Assembly (NCBI GenBank): GCA_014529385.2
Contig: CM043958.1
Location: 83,413,025 to 83,477,024, forward strand
Direction: 5' to 3'
Length of the DNA: 64,000 nucleotides
Source: Adiantum capillus-veneris
Taxonomy: Eukaryota > Streptophyta > Polypodiopsida > Polypodiales > Pteridaceae
The notes below the pieces were generated by a model, which was not told the origin of the DNA, ran no database searches, and saw nothing but the letters and a program-made list of their open reading frames with translations. A program made the position numbers and the translations under genes. The first letter of the stretch is position 1; every line of letters starts with the position of its first letter. This document shows positions 1-12,100 of the stretch, in pieces.

Positions 1-2915
1 AAAGTGTTTAGAGAAGCTTTGTATTGTAATTACAATCAAGTTTGTATAGATCAAAGTTAAGATCATCAAATAGAGGAACAAAGAACTACTCCATAAGAAA
101 GAGTATTCCAAAGTTAGTAACCAACATTATTAAATCCTAGCAGCAAGAAATAGAGACCAAATCAAATCAGGGTTAGCTAATGTAAATCCAGCAAGCTCGG
201 CTATAAAAAACCATATTTCCAAAAAGTCATAATGGAATTCCTCAATGGCTCAGGCTGCTTGATCAAAACTGTCACCCCAGAAGATGATTGCAAGACAGCA
301 CAAGAAAACATTATACTATGTGTCAAGAGGCAGCATCAACATGAGTCAGGAGCCTTACACATGAGTTAAGCAAAATTTCAACTATATAAGGGAAAAATAT
401 TGTATCCAGCTAGTGTGAGTATCTATAAAGAATTCAACTAACTAAGGGAAGAAATTGTAACAAACTAGTGTATGCATCTATAAAGAATTTTCCTTAGAAT
501 CCAAATAAGAGATGAAGTACCCACCATAGGGAAGTAGACCCCAATCTAGTGAGCAACACATGCTTAGACAAGCCAAGTAAAATGGGAAAGGAGACAACAA
601 ATTCTCCCTAGTACAGTAGTCCACATCACTTTACCCTCATATAGCGGGTAATGAAGCCAGCATCTCTAGAGCAAGCTTGGGTAATTCTATGAAGAAAGCA
701 GGCCAAATCATACCATACCTAGATACAACTAGGTTATGAGAATAGAATCTTAGTTCCAGCAAAAGGACTAGCCACATCCAAAGACCAGGATTAAAACACC
801 AAAAAATGAGCCATAAACCAGATCTCTAATCAAGACACAATAAGTAAAGGTTACCTGCTAATAAAACTCAGGTAGAGATTAAATCACAGTGAGCACTATA
901 ATACCTAAAAACCCTTCAAACCCCTAGCTAGGGAGAGTCATTTTTTTGTCTGAAGTAAGCTCACATCTTAGAGACTCAAAATACCCAAGAACTTAGGAGC
1001 AATTGATATTGTAAGAATAAGTCAAAATAAAGAGTTTAAGAGCCATATGATTACCAAGTGAACTAGTATAAACATCAACCACCAACAACCAATCAACCAG
1101 TACCCAATCATCCCTCTTTTTATAATTAATAATCATAAATAGAACCATTGATCCAATTAAAAAAATTGAAATCAGTCACAACATGGAATTCAAGTCCTAA
1201 TGCACATATTCAGTAGTTAATATTGCTATTACAAAGCAAAGTCAATAGAAAAATACACTTTCTTTTTGCATTCAGCACCCAACAGGGATAGAAAACATCC
1301 TTTTTAGAATCAATGTTCCAAGGCAAGAACCAAATCCTAGCATAGTCTAAGTTTCCGAATGATTGAGTTATAATTTTTTTTTTGAGTTCAAAGTCAAGTA
1401 AGAGCATGAGCTAAATATCAATGTTTATTTATGAAGAGGCAAAGCACCCCAACAATAAAAAAGGTAAGCAAGTTTTCCAAACATCTGAAACCCTGTATCC
1501 ACTCAAATTTTAGCAGCAAATCTCTTTCCTATCGGCTTGTAAATCAAAACTTGTAAGCCAAAATCATTTCTCAAAAAAATCGCCATGTAACTCTCCGATG
1601 GAATGACCAGTAAACCACCACATAACACTCCATAATGCAATTCAGTGTCACCATTTCACCCACCTCAATAGAGAGATTAAGCCAGATAACAATAGATAAT
1701 CATGGTATTATCTGCAAAATGTATGTATCATAACCAGATTAGAACTTGAAAATTTATCATTTGAGTGAGTTACTCCCTTATCTTCTTATATCAAAACTTC
1801 AACCATTCATTCTTTAAAGGGAGATAGAAAGGAGTGGAACCAAAATTGTACAACAAGTCACTAATACGAGGCAGGTATCCTTCCAAAGCCTAACAAGCAT
1901 AAACCATGCTTAGAGACCAGTATCTTTAAACAATGCATGGTAGTGACCTTGTAGATCATGTGAGCATAAGCCTAATCTAGGGTTATATTTAATCCTTACC
2001 TTAAAGGGTACCCGATGATAGAGAAATTTGGCCACATATGGTTGTTTTAATTTTGCAAGGGGCAGCACATCAAAACCAATGCTCAATTACTAGACCACAA
2101 TTACCTTCTTTGTTTTGCAAAAAGATATAAAGAACCCAAGTCTAAGTGAGGGGAGAAGAGCCCCTCACCTTTATGAAGGGGTAGTCAATTGGTATGAAGC
2201 AGCACAAAGCACGTCAGCTACTATCGGAATATCAAAATAGGGGAAAACACTAAAATTCATCACTTATGGAGGTGCCGCAGTCGACTAGCACACGACATTC
2301 TCTATAGGAGGGTAGGATGATTTACTGCTTAGAATCATACCAAGCAATGGATGGCCCAAATTCCATGCCAAGCCACTTACCATCAAGCTAGGTTATCAGA
2401 ATGAAATGTGTTTCATCGTGAAGCACCATGAGTGAAAGGGGAAGAGACCGGTCATGACAGAGTGCATTAACCCCGTATTGCAGAGTGCAATTGCTTTATG
2501 CCATAAGGGAAGGAAACTTAACATTTAATTTCCTTTATGGGTTAAATTTTGAAGGGATTGATCCCGCTGAGCCTTTTTTCAAAAAATTGGTTCACACTAA
2601 ACCATGCTAGACAAGATAGCAGTGTAAGTAATAATTGGTATCATGGACCCAATCAAAATTACCCTATGAGGTAATTAGAAGGTTTAATCTCAAGCAGGAC
2701 ATCATCATGCTCAAAATAAACTACTCATAATCTGAAGTAATCATGGTGCACAAGTCTCAAAGCCTTAGTCAATTTCTTAGAAGTGTATGCGTATGTGTGT
2801 ATTAAGTTGGGTGAAGCATTAGCTGCATAATTAGTTCAAGTAGCAATACTAGTAGGTTGAGTACAGTTGTAAGTGTATCTTAGAAATAGCTAACATGGTC
2901 AAACGCCATGACAAG

Positions 2916-2946
<31 letters not shown>

Positions 2947-4209
2947 ACCCGCCCTATCCCAGGAACCATACACAATGGGTTGGCAGTAGGCCCATTGTGT
3001 ATGGGCCTATTGCCTCATCAATTAGATGAGAGTAACAAAAGTCGAGTATGAAGTTTTATCAGAAATGTGCCAAGTCAAAGAGTCCCTGAAGAGGGTAAAG
3101 TCTTTTTTTTCAACACAATATCTGATATTGTCTTCAAGGAAGACATTACTCCTTTAGGAGTTTTAAGGCTTTGGCAACCAGTTTTAAAAAAGTATGGTTG
3201 TAATTCATAGTCTTTTAGATGATATATTTCATGCTTCTACTCCTGATCCCGAAAAATCTTCATACTTGTAGTTTGTTTAAAAGTAACATGTTCCTAAAAT
3301 ATTCAAACTAAAGTTAATTAAGCATGGGCGAGTAGAATTTGATTAACCTGATACCTAAAACTGACTGAGCCAAAAGACTACAAAAGTCGAGGAGCAAGAA
3401 TCCAGTCTATAGTCAAGGAGAGACTACCTAACACCTGCCAACCTGAATAGGAATTATAGACAGTGGGTCAATCAAAGTCTATAGACAAGAATAATCCAAA
3501 GCTAGCGTCCCGGTCCACCCAGTTTCCTGGGAGGGCCTGGTGTTTAGGGACGTATGTGTAGCTGTTCTAAATTAAATACATATACACCAAAGAACATGAA
3601 ATTCAAAAAAGGACTAGCTTTAGAGGACTGGGGAAGGATTTATACAGAAACAACTCAGTCTTTGATCCATAACTGTACAACATAGTAAGAATGAGGTACC
3701 ATTCCAAATGGTTTTATACAAAAGTATCAAAACTATCCCAGTTGAAACATCAAGGGTCTTAAAAGTCGGATTGCAGCATGCTAAACCTTTTTAAGTCAAG
3801 ATATAAGTCTCATTTGCATCCATATAGTCAAGACAACAAATTTGTTAGACTTGGCTACGTATGGCAGGCTTCAAAGAACCTATCAGTTGTTATCCATGTC
3901 CAATTAAAAATTATTAGACTAGCTACTGTTCTACATATACTTAAAAGTATAAAAGTACAAGCAAAACTTTCCAAATTTCAGTGTCCAAGCAAACATTTGC
4001 AAAACTCCAAGTAGTCCACTCATGCTTTTGAAAGTCATCCTTTATAGTAAAAATCCTAGGTCATTTCCAATTTTGAGGTAGAAGTAACCTTGTCAAAATC
4101 ACAATCTCATAGTATCACCCATATGAAAAATAACCATTTACTGTATCAAAGAGTTCCAACCTATCAAATCATCCCTAGATTAAGTCAAAAAACCTATAAG
4201 TACAACTTT
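1..4209. repeat. Copy 1 of a ~4.2-kb non-coding tandem repeat
   Basis: The sequence from base 1 recurs from 4210 with a few substitutions, giving a period of about 4.2 kb. The second copy resumes after the large insertion at 44945. It is AT-rich, and the short reading frames inside it do not look coding. Around 378-488 there is a local ~56-bp tandem duplication containing 'tctataaagaatt'. A (GT)n tract lies at 2919-2946. The unoccupied insertion site of element A is readable at 474-478 (gcatc). No protein or RNA gene was recognised. Confidence 0.85.
2919..2946. repeat. (GT)n microsatellite
   Basis: A perfect GT dinucleotide run. The homologous place in copy 2 (47457-47490) is also a GT run, interrupted once by AT. 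Similarity between the two copies of the large repeat ends at this point. Confidence 0.95.
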
Positions 4210-4679
4210 AAAGTGTTTAGAGAAGCTTTGTATTCTAACCACAATCAAGTTTGCATAGATCAAAGTTAAGCTCATTAGAAAGTGGAACAAAAAGTATTCC
4301 AAAGTTAGTAACCACCATTATTAAATCCTAGTAGCAAGAAATAGAGACCAAATCAAATCATGGTTAGCTAATGTAAATCCAGCAAGCTCGGCTATAAAAA
4401 ACCATATTTCCAAAAAGTGATAATGGAATTCCTCAATGGCTTAGGCTGCTTGATCAAAATTGTCATGCCAGAAGATGAATGCAAGCCAAAGCAAAAAAAC
4501 ATTATATTGTGTGTCAAGAGCCAGCATTAGCATGAGTCGGGAACCTTACACATGAGGTAAGAAAAATTTCAGCTCAATTCAACTATAAAAGGGAAAAATA
4601 TTGTATCCAACTAGTGTGAGCATCTAAATATAATTCAACTAACTAAGGGAAGAAATTGTATCCAGCTAGTGTATGCATC
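4210..4679. repeat. Copy 2 of the ~4.2-kb repeat, left part
   Basis: Matches positions 1-478 closely, then stops abruptly at the left boundary of element A. The homologous sequence continues at 44945. Confidence 0.85.
4675..4679. other. Left target-site duplication of element A (gcatc)
   Basis: gcatc precedes the element and gtatc follows it at 44940-44944. Copy 1 has a single gcatc (474-478) followed directly by tataaag. One base differs between the two duplicates. Confidence 0.75.
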
Positions 4680-4745
4680 TGTGCGCGTCTATCGCACGTG
4701 TCAATGCAAGGGACTTGTCGTACACTGTGTGCAAGACACAAATGG
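4680..4745 (-). repeat. Remnant of element A 3' LTR
   Basis: Begins tgtgcgcgtctatcgcacg, matching the PBS-proximal end of the LTR copies at 37385 and 42936. Homology stops at 'acaaatgg', where coding sequence of element A begins. Only about 66 of an expected ~690 bp remain, so a deletion fused the terminal LTR bases to the pol tail. Confidence 0.8.
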
Positions 4746-4960
4746 AAAGCTACAACCCCATTGTCATAACTGGCAGAAGTGTGCCAGATTCCAAAAACCG
4801 TAGTTTTTTTCTTGTTGACACCCTTGACTTGGATAATACTCTCAGATAGAGGTGGCTTTCCCAACTGACACAACACCCCATATGATAGCAAATTATATAT
4901 TAGCACTCGTGTCCAATAAGGCGTTATATAGTACTTTTCCATAGGCACTGTTTAGCTCAA
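4746..4960 (-). pseudogene. Second retropepsin-like domain of element A (3' fragment)
   Basis: Minus-strand sequence equivalent to 17600-17800 of element B. It contains D-T-S-A (codons at 4913-4902), then, after a one-base frame change, N-L-L-S-Y-G-V-L-C-Q-L-G-K and V-K-G-V-N-K-K-K. That order resembles the start of a retropepsin fold (catalytic D-T-G-A followed by a hydrophobic strand). It lies after the integrase C-terminus, whereas the normal protease is upstream of reverse transcriptase. The fragment is cut by the deletion fusing it to the LTR remnant. The G of D-T-G is S here, so activity would be doubtful even if it were intact. Confidence 0.45.
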
Positions 4961-4967
4961 TAGGGTA

Positions 4968-6315
4968 TCATAGAGGTGTGTTAGAGTCCAACCAATCCTC
5001 ATCGGTTTCAACATGGAATGCATGTGTAACTCCAAGGTTAGCCTCTCGTTGGCGTCTTATGCGTTGTTGTCGCTCCTTAGCCTCAGCTTGAGCTTGCATC
5101 TTCTTCAACCCTGTTTGTGCCTTGGCTACCTTTTTTTGATGGATGGCACGTAGCTCCTCTTGGCTTAAAGGATCATAGTATCTTTTAAATTTTCTCCCAT
5201 TGAGGATTCCAATGGTTTCAACTCCATCCAGAGTCTCCACATGAATGGTTCCTTGTTGGGTGATTTCACATACTCTATATGGTCCTTTTATTGCATACTT
5301 CAACTTTTTCTTTTTGTTACGCACTCCATACATAAGTAATTTATCACCAACATTGATATCTTTGTTCTTTAGATGACGGTCAAACCATTTCTTCCTTCTA
5401 TCTTTCTCTACAAGTGCATTTTGCACAGCCAGTTGTCTGTCTTCATCTAACCTCTCAAGGATATATAAGCGCTCAACTAAAGGGCTACCATGCCAACCTT
5501 CTTGCGAAGCTACGCGTAGACTAGGAATTACAAACTCTCATGGCATAACTGCTTCTTGGCCATATTTTGAATGGTGTACAATTAATAGCTACTTTGTAAG
5601 AAGTACGATAAGCCCATAGAGCTAATGTAAGCTTTAAATCCCAATCTGTACGATGAGCTTCCACCGTTTTGGTCAGGATAGAGATTAAGTTCTTGTTGGA
5701 ACTCTCAGCCTGGCCATTTGCTTGTGGACACTAAGGTGTGGACTTATGGTGAGCTATCATGAAGTTGGCCGTGAGTTCTTTTATCACTCCATTTATAAAA
5801 TGAGTGCCATTGTCACTCACAATCTCAAAGGGACAACCAAATCTTGTAATACTGTTCTCAAAGAGAAACTTGGCAGTTGACCTTGCATCAGCCTTACGTG
5901 TTGCCCTGGCTTCCGTCCACTTTGTTACATAGTCAGTGGCAACGATAATATATCGAGATTGAGTGCTACGAGATGCCAGACTAATTGGGCCTACAAAGTC
6001 CAACCCTCATTTTTCAAATGGTTGAGTCACTTTAACAAGATGTAAGGGCATATTATCCTTTTGTTGTGTGATCTTATAACATTGGCATTCATCACATCCT
6101 TTTGCAAAAAGTGATGCATCTTTGAATAAGGTAGGCCACCAATAGCTTGATTGCAACACTATTCTAGCTATTAGCTCCCCTGAGAAATGTCCTCCGGCTA
6201 TACCCATGTGGGCTTCTTGCACTATGTATAAATACTTATCGTCACGGGCACAACATCTAAGAATATCATCCTTCCCTAGTCTGTATAGAGTTTGCAATGA
6301 GACAATAAGGTTCAC
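4968..6315 (-). pseudogene. Element A integrase, broken
   Basis: Fragments in order on the minus strand. At 6315-6007 is an HHCC zinc-binding region (A-H-M-G-I-A-G-G-H-F-S-G, later C-D-E-C-Q) with W-W-P-T-L-F-K-D. At 6003-5731 is the catalytic core, starting M-D-F-V-G-P-I (first Asp) and containing I-V-S-D-N-G-T-H-F (second Asp). At 5426-4968 is the C-terminal part with K-G-P-Y, a GPY/F-type signature, then a basic glutamine-rich tail. Stops or frameshifts separate the pieces at about 6005, 5730 and 5540. Integrase would insert the cDNA copy into host DNA. Close similarity to the B integrase makes the assignment firm. Confidence 0.85.
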
Positions 6316-6319
6316 ACTC

Positions 6320-7745
6320 TTTTAACAGTTTTTGAGCTATGTCCTTACGCAGCTCTTTGGGTGGAAAAACGTTAACTAAAATCACAATCTTCTAACTCCA
6401 TTCAGGTATGGTTTTGACTAGGAATAGAGAAGTATCAGGCAATTCATCATAGACTCCAGTAGGGGCTTCATCATTGGGTATGCGAAACAAATGATCCACC
6501 ATGATATGTCTTTTACCAGGTCTCACCACAACGGTAAAATCAAACTCAAGAAGAATTAACAACCATCATGTAATTCTTCCTGTGGAACAAGGTTTATTTA
6601 CTAGATACAACAAGGCTTGATGATTCACATAGAAAACAAACTTGTTATCAAGAAGGTAATAGTGAAATTTCTTCACTGTGTAAATCATACCTAAACCTTC
6701 CCTCTCTGTAGTGGTGGGGTTTCTCGGGGCATCATTCAATTGACGACTTGCAAAGCTAATGGGGTAGTCCAATTTACATTCTCCTGGTTGAGCTAGAACA
6801 CACCCAATAGCAAAAATTGATGCATCAATATGCACATGGGAAATTACATTCCAATCGGGCACTAGTAGAATAGGAGCGCTAGTCAAGGTCTTTTTCAATG
6901 ACTCATAAGCATGGTCACACTGTGCGGTCCAGTGGAACTCAATAAGAAGCTTGTACAAAGGATGAGCTATCTTGGCAAAGTTTAAAATAAACCGTTGGTA
7001 ATAACCAACATGGTCCATGAACCTTTGAACTCCTTTATAGTTTGTAGGTGGTGGCAATTCAGCAATGGCTTTAATTTTGCTCTCATCTGTGGAAATACCA
7101 TTTTTGGGCACTATATGCCCTAAAATGACTCCATGTTTAACCCAAAATTGGCATTTGAAAGGGTTTAAGGAGATGCGATACAATATGCACTTCTCAAACG
7201 CTTTTTGTAAGCATGATAGATGTTCTCTCCAAAAGGAATAAACACAAAGGTCATCTAAGAAAGCTTCACAAAACTCCCTCAAATATTCTCTAAAAGCAGT
7301 GTTTATTAATCTTTGAAAGGTAGCCGGGGCATTGGTTAAGCCAAAAGCCATAACACAAAATGCGAACACTCCAAATTCGGTTATAAAGGCTGTTTTAGCT
7401 TGGTCCTCTAACGCAATTGTAATTTGATTGTAGCCAGAGTACCCATCTAAAAAGCTATAAGCTTCCTTCCCTGCAACTCTTTCAAGCAAATGTTTTGAAT
7501 ATGGCAAGGGGTAACGGTCCCTCCTAGTGGTGACATTGACCTTCTTGAGATCCACGCACACTCTGAGTTTCCCATTCTTTTTTGGCACAATCACTATTGG
7601 AGACACCCATTCTGAGTACGCAATAGGGTACATGAATTCGCATTTCACAAGATTTTCAATCTCTTCTTGAATGATCTTTGCATATTTAGGATTCATTGGG
7701 TAGAGTCGTTGCTAAACTAGTTTAGCCATGCTATTCATGGGGATT
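6320..7745 (-). pseudogene. Element A reverse transcriptase-RNase H, broken
   Basis: Minus strand. The 7696-6566 frame holds the reverse transcriptase: L-R-V-C-V-D-L-K-K-V-N, then F-G-L-T-N-A-P-A-T-F-Q-R, then the catalytic F-L-D-D-L-C-V-Y-S, in place of the more usual Y-x-D-D. RNase H follows with H-I-D-A-S-I-F-A-I-G as its first acidic strand and E-R-E-G-L as a later one. A stop near 6566 precedes the linker to integrase. The coding sequence upstream of 7745 is interrupted by element B and continues at 21466. About 85 % of residues look shared with B, so the two are one family. Confidence 0.88.
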
Positions 7746-7750
7746 GTGTG
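7746..7750. other. Target-site duplication of element B (gtgtg)
   Basis: gtgtg directly precedes the 5' LTR and recurs at 21461-21465 after the 3' LTR. On the minus strand the two flanks rejoin the A coding sequence for 'VVQHT' at the reverse transcriptase leader. Confidence 0.9.
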
Positions 7751-7949
7751 TGTTAACCCTCACGGCTCACGGACACCCCATCACCTACGACGGACGTGTA
7801 TTATGTATTTGGTAGAGTCAGGTACCGGGCTTGTCGGACCAATAGGAAAAGGGTAAGAGTGATCGCCGATGAGAGGCGCACTCTAACTGGGACATTCAAG
7901 GGATTAGTTGGCTAAGCATGGGCACCCAAGTGTGAATGGGGTGAGCTCA

Positions 7950-7956
7950 TATAAAA
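7950..7956 (+). promoter_or_regulatory. TATA box in element B 5' LTR
   Basis: tataaaa within gagctcatataaaagcc, about 200 bp into the LTR. It is conserved in the 3' LTR (20989-20995) and, inverted, in A's LTR (44775-44781). Confidence 0.7.
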
Positions 7957-8051
7957 GCCAACTAAACCTAAAATTCATGCATTCTCTCATTTGTGCAATA
8001 GAAGAGTGCTCTTGCTCCATCTCCATCTCCATCTTCTTCTTCTTCACCTCC

Positions 8052-8066
8052 TTGTGTGTGTGTGTA

Positions 8067-8141
<75 letters not shown>
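8052..8141. repeat. (GT)n(GA)n compound microsatellite inside LTR
   Basis: A GT run (one TATG interruption) followed by a GA run. The same compound repeat is at 21097-21221, with a longer GA part, and inverted in A's LTR. Long frames reading through it (Cys-Val, Arg-Glu or His-Thr repeats) are not genes. Confidence 0.97.
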
Positions 8142-8143
<2 letters not shown>

Positions 8144-8361
8144 GAGCATTGCGACGACGGCACGGCTGCGGCGAAGCGGCGGCTCCTTCTTCTTCGCGGC
8201 GAGGAATCCTCCACGAAGCAAGCGTAGAGAGGTGAGTGACACACCATCACTTTCTTTGAGCTTACTAGTTAAGCTAGTTGTGTGCTTGGAGCCGTTTGTG
8301 GCTCACACACAGTGTTAGGCAAGTCCCTTGTTTCGACAGTGCGACAAGGAGCGCACATTTT

Positions 8362-8379
8362 TGGCGCCGCTGCCGGGGA
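8362..8379 (+). other. Primer binding site, tRNA-Asp type
   Basis: tggcgccgctgccgggga lies four bases after the LTR end. It is complementary to the 3' end of plant tRNA-Asp with one mismatch, as in Athila-type elements. The same motif occurs inverted in A at 37363-37380 and 42914-42931. Confidence 0.85.
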
Positions 8380-9138
8380 AATGCCCAACACTAAGCTCGG
8401 TTAAGCACCTTACGCTTTCTTGTGATGCAATTTCAATTGAAGGATTTGTGAAGAAGGAAGGTGTGTGGTTGTGTGGAGAAGGATTTGTGAAGAAGGAAGG
8501 TGTGTGGTTGTGTGGAGAAGATTTTTGTTACACTGTACTGTCTTTTTTGTTTTCTGTAAAGAAGGAGTTACAATTTTTTTGCAATGTATTGTTAGAATTA
8601 AGGTATTAGCTATGGAATGTTAGTTCTGTAAGGTTCAATGTTAGTTCTGTAAGGTTAGTTTTGTAGATCTGTCAGCTACTATAGTACTGTGTAAACAGTG
8701 TTAGAATGTGTGTGGCAGTATCTCTATTAGCTGTAAGTAGATAAGTTAGGTGTAGGTTAAGTGTGTGTGTGCGCGCGTGCGCGGCGACTTAAAATAAATA
8801 AATAAATAAATAAAAATAATTAAAGGAAGGATCGAGCTGGGGATCATTCCCCAAGCCCAAGCTCAAACCCAGACCTCAGTCCTCAGTTTTAAAATATAGT
8901 TTATACACCTTTTTATATTTAAAAACTATTTTTAGGATTTCGAGGACTATAAAGACTATTTTTAGGATTTCGAGGGCTTCACGTAGCCGAATAGGGAGCT
9001 GTAAAGCACGGCACGTTCCTTTAGCCAAAACGCTCGTCTTGAGCTATTACACGCCATATTTTGTGGCTTGGTTACAAAAAATAACCAAGAATAACAAAAA
9101 ACTTGGGTTATAAACACCTTAAAAAAAAAAAAAACTAA
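8380..9138 (+). other. Element B 5' untranslated region
   Basis: Leader between PBS and gag. It holds a 39-bp perfect tandem duplication (8440-8517, unit starting aaggatttgtgaag), an (AAAT)n tract near 8797-8816, a ~28-bp duplication 'actatttttaggatttcgagg' around 8927-8977 and a poly-A run at 9120-9134. No gene is supported here. Confidence 0.8.
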
Positions 9139-12100
9139 GTGAGCGGCCTTCACGGGCACTCACCAACGTGCTTAGAGTGTGGAGGTCACATGTACCTATG
9201 CTCTGGACGAGTGTTAGAGCACGAGCATATTGGTAGTGCCTCCATTTACGTGGGCACCCATTATTCCTCCACCCTAGGTTCTGGACCTTCGGCCGGGACT
9301 CAAGGTAGCGCGAACCAAGATCCTCATATCGCGTCTAGTGATTCTTCCTCTGACTACGAAGTCATGGAGGGGTATCCTACACCAAACCGTGATAGTTCAA
9401 GTCAAGACATGCATGCCATGGGCCCACGGCCCGGGTCCAACGTGTTTAGTCACTTAAAAGAGACCCTTAGTAGAGCTACTCGCTCAGAACATGCGGTTAA
9501 TGAAATAAATGAAGGGAGTGGGGAAGTAAATTCTTCATTCATGCCTAAAATAGACCCTATGCTTCTTGAGAGTGTGCATGTGAATGTTCCATCCACTGCA
9601 CCTCCTGATCCTTTAGGACTATCTCCCTCTGAGGTTCTACTACCCGATGGTAGGAGTCTTGCCGAAGTGCAAGAGATCGAACGCTATATGCAAGCAACAA
9701 GGGAGAGGGAAATTGAGAACCTACGAAGGCTAGAACAAAGTCGAGCCGTGAAAGCAAAGGCTCCTATGACAACAATCATGCCAGCCGAGCAACCGAGTGC
9801 TCCCAAGGTAGCAGTCACGGAGGGGCAAGTGATGGGGAGCAAAAAGGCTTCCACCTTGAGGGAAACCTCCAGCACGCCAGGCCTAGATGGGATATTCCTA
9901 AAAAAAAATTGGGAGTATGACCTACAAGAGGAAGCTTTAACTGATCGGTACACAAGACACACTCATCATGTGGGTTGGTTAGATGTTCTACAATCCACAT
10001 CGGGTGCTACTAGCATAGATGAGCAACAATAGAAAGTCTGTGATGTCCTCCATAGGATTGTCGAGTTAGAAAGACAGAACACAAGGATCAACATGCCTTC
10101 AATAGGCCTAATGAGATTCTTGGATACGGGAAAGGCCAACCAACCAACCCTATCACAAATGGAGACTCCCTCAGTGAGCCCCATTGATCCTCCATATGTT
10201 GTTTCACCAGGAGCCTCAATACAATCTGAGCCCACAAGTGGCAGCTTTAACTTCCCAGATCTAGCTCATCTTTCTCTTAATGACACTACGGCTACCATGC
10301 ATATCCCAGTGGTGAGCGTGACAAGAAGTACACCATGGAGTTCATTTGTTAATACTGCGCCGATGCCTAGTAGCACAGTGCCCCCAACTATACCTACATG
10401 TATGTATCAATCATGTGCACCTGTCGTACCTCAGCCTCATGTAGCTCCTACACCTCCGATTATTCCAAGAGCTTACAATCCACAATGGCATTATCCAAGC
10501 TCTTATACAAGTGGAGCCATGCCATTTAATAATAACATGCCATATCAGGCACCCCCTATGCCTAGGGCCACGCCTGTAAACTTTGGACCACCGTCTGGTA
10601 CACCACCATACGAAATATGGGACCCAAGAGCCGTGCGTATGCCAAGGCCAAGGCCAACTCCCATCTCACATGTGGTTCCAGGAGCACATACACCCATTAT
10701 ACCTGCTCAAATAGGAGATTTGGCAGCATTTTCTCAAACTATCGGTCGCTCTATTGCGGAAAACATGCGTAGTGCACCTGATAGAGAGCCTAGGAGCAAG
10801 GCAGTTCAAGTAGCTAAGCTCACACAAAAATTCAGTGGAGACGGAGATGCTAGAAAGCATATGGAAGTCTTTGAACATGTGTGCGATTCCTTGGAAGAGC
10901 ACAATGAGCTACATAAGTGTAAGGCTTTGAGTTTGACCCTAAGCGGAAAGGCTGGAGATTGGTATAGAACCTTAAGAGTAGAAGAGAAAACTATCTACTC
11001 TACTCTTAGGAGACTGTTCTTAAAAGAATACATACGAGAGGGAGTACTTTGGGGTGTAGCCTCTCAGCTCCAGAAAGCCCAACAAGAAGAAGGTGAATCC
11101 GTGAGAGACTTCATTAGTCGCCTAAAGAATTTGAATTCTCGATGCAATCCAAACGAGCGATTCAACAACAACCAATTGCTCGATAGATTCATTAGGGGAC
11201 TATGACATGAAAGTATCTATAATGGCCTAGTCATTAGAGGTATCACTACTTGGGAAGCAGTCACCATGAATGCAATCCAATTGGAGGATAATTTAATGAT
11301 TGCAGGAGAAAGAGTGTCTGCTGAGCCGAAGTCTAGTAGCTCCCAAGCGTCAGGGCATGAACCAATGAAGATAAAGCCAATCGTGAAAGAGAAAACGATA
11401 TCTGAGATGACTTTGGCAGATCTCACCAAAGCCATCCAAGAAAGCCTTAGGGGTAATCGTGCTCCACAAAACACTCATATGTATCCAAGAAGGGAGCAAC
11501 AATGGTGCTCAATTTGCTTGGGCCCACATACTACGAGTGAATGCCCTACTTTCAGAGTAAAGTTTAACGGGACTTGTAACGCGTGTGGTAGGTATGGCCA
11601 TCAAGCAAAGGATTGGCTAATGCTTAAACGCATCATGGAAAATAGACCGCCTAGAGCTTGGGCAGACTCACCTCGAGTTCCTGCATTGATGCCTACCCCA
11701 CCCATGGAGCAACAGTTTCCATTACAGCACATGGTCCCTAGAACCCAAAATGTGGTCTAAACCACACCGTTGCCACCTCCAGTGCTAGGACCGCAACCCC
11801 CTCATCCAAGAGTTACACCTATGAACCAAATAGGTTGCGAGTCATCTTGTACTTATGTAGATTGCGAAGAGGACATAGACTCTAGTATCACCTATGGAGT
11901 CGACATGCTTGAGGAGTGTCCCATGTACAAATCAAACTGGTATATCAAGCTACTGCGCTAGCAGCAAGAGGCCAAAACATTAATAGTTTTGCCCGGAGAC
12001 CACCTCTTCAGTGCTACGAATGTGGTGGAACACATCGAGTAGCTGAGTGCCCCATTAGAATGTAAAAGAATGCCGCACTAATGCAAAAAAGTCAAGGGAG

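Larger units (their letters stand above)
7751..8357 (+). repeat. Element B 5' LTR
   Basis: Starts tgttaaccct and ends gagcgcaca. It is nearly identical to 20791-21460. It contains a TATA box and a GT/GA microsatellite in the probable R/U5 part. The PBS follows directly. Confidence 0.95.

Noticed and set aside
7904-8318. Several long overlapping frames with Ser-Leu, His-Thr, Cys-Val or Arg-Glu repeats (also at 20943-21411, 27187-27706, 34916-35494, 37403-37816, 42960-43481)
   Set aside because: Microsatellites read in several frames; they lie in LTRs and have no conserved residues.
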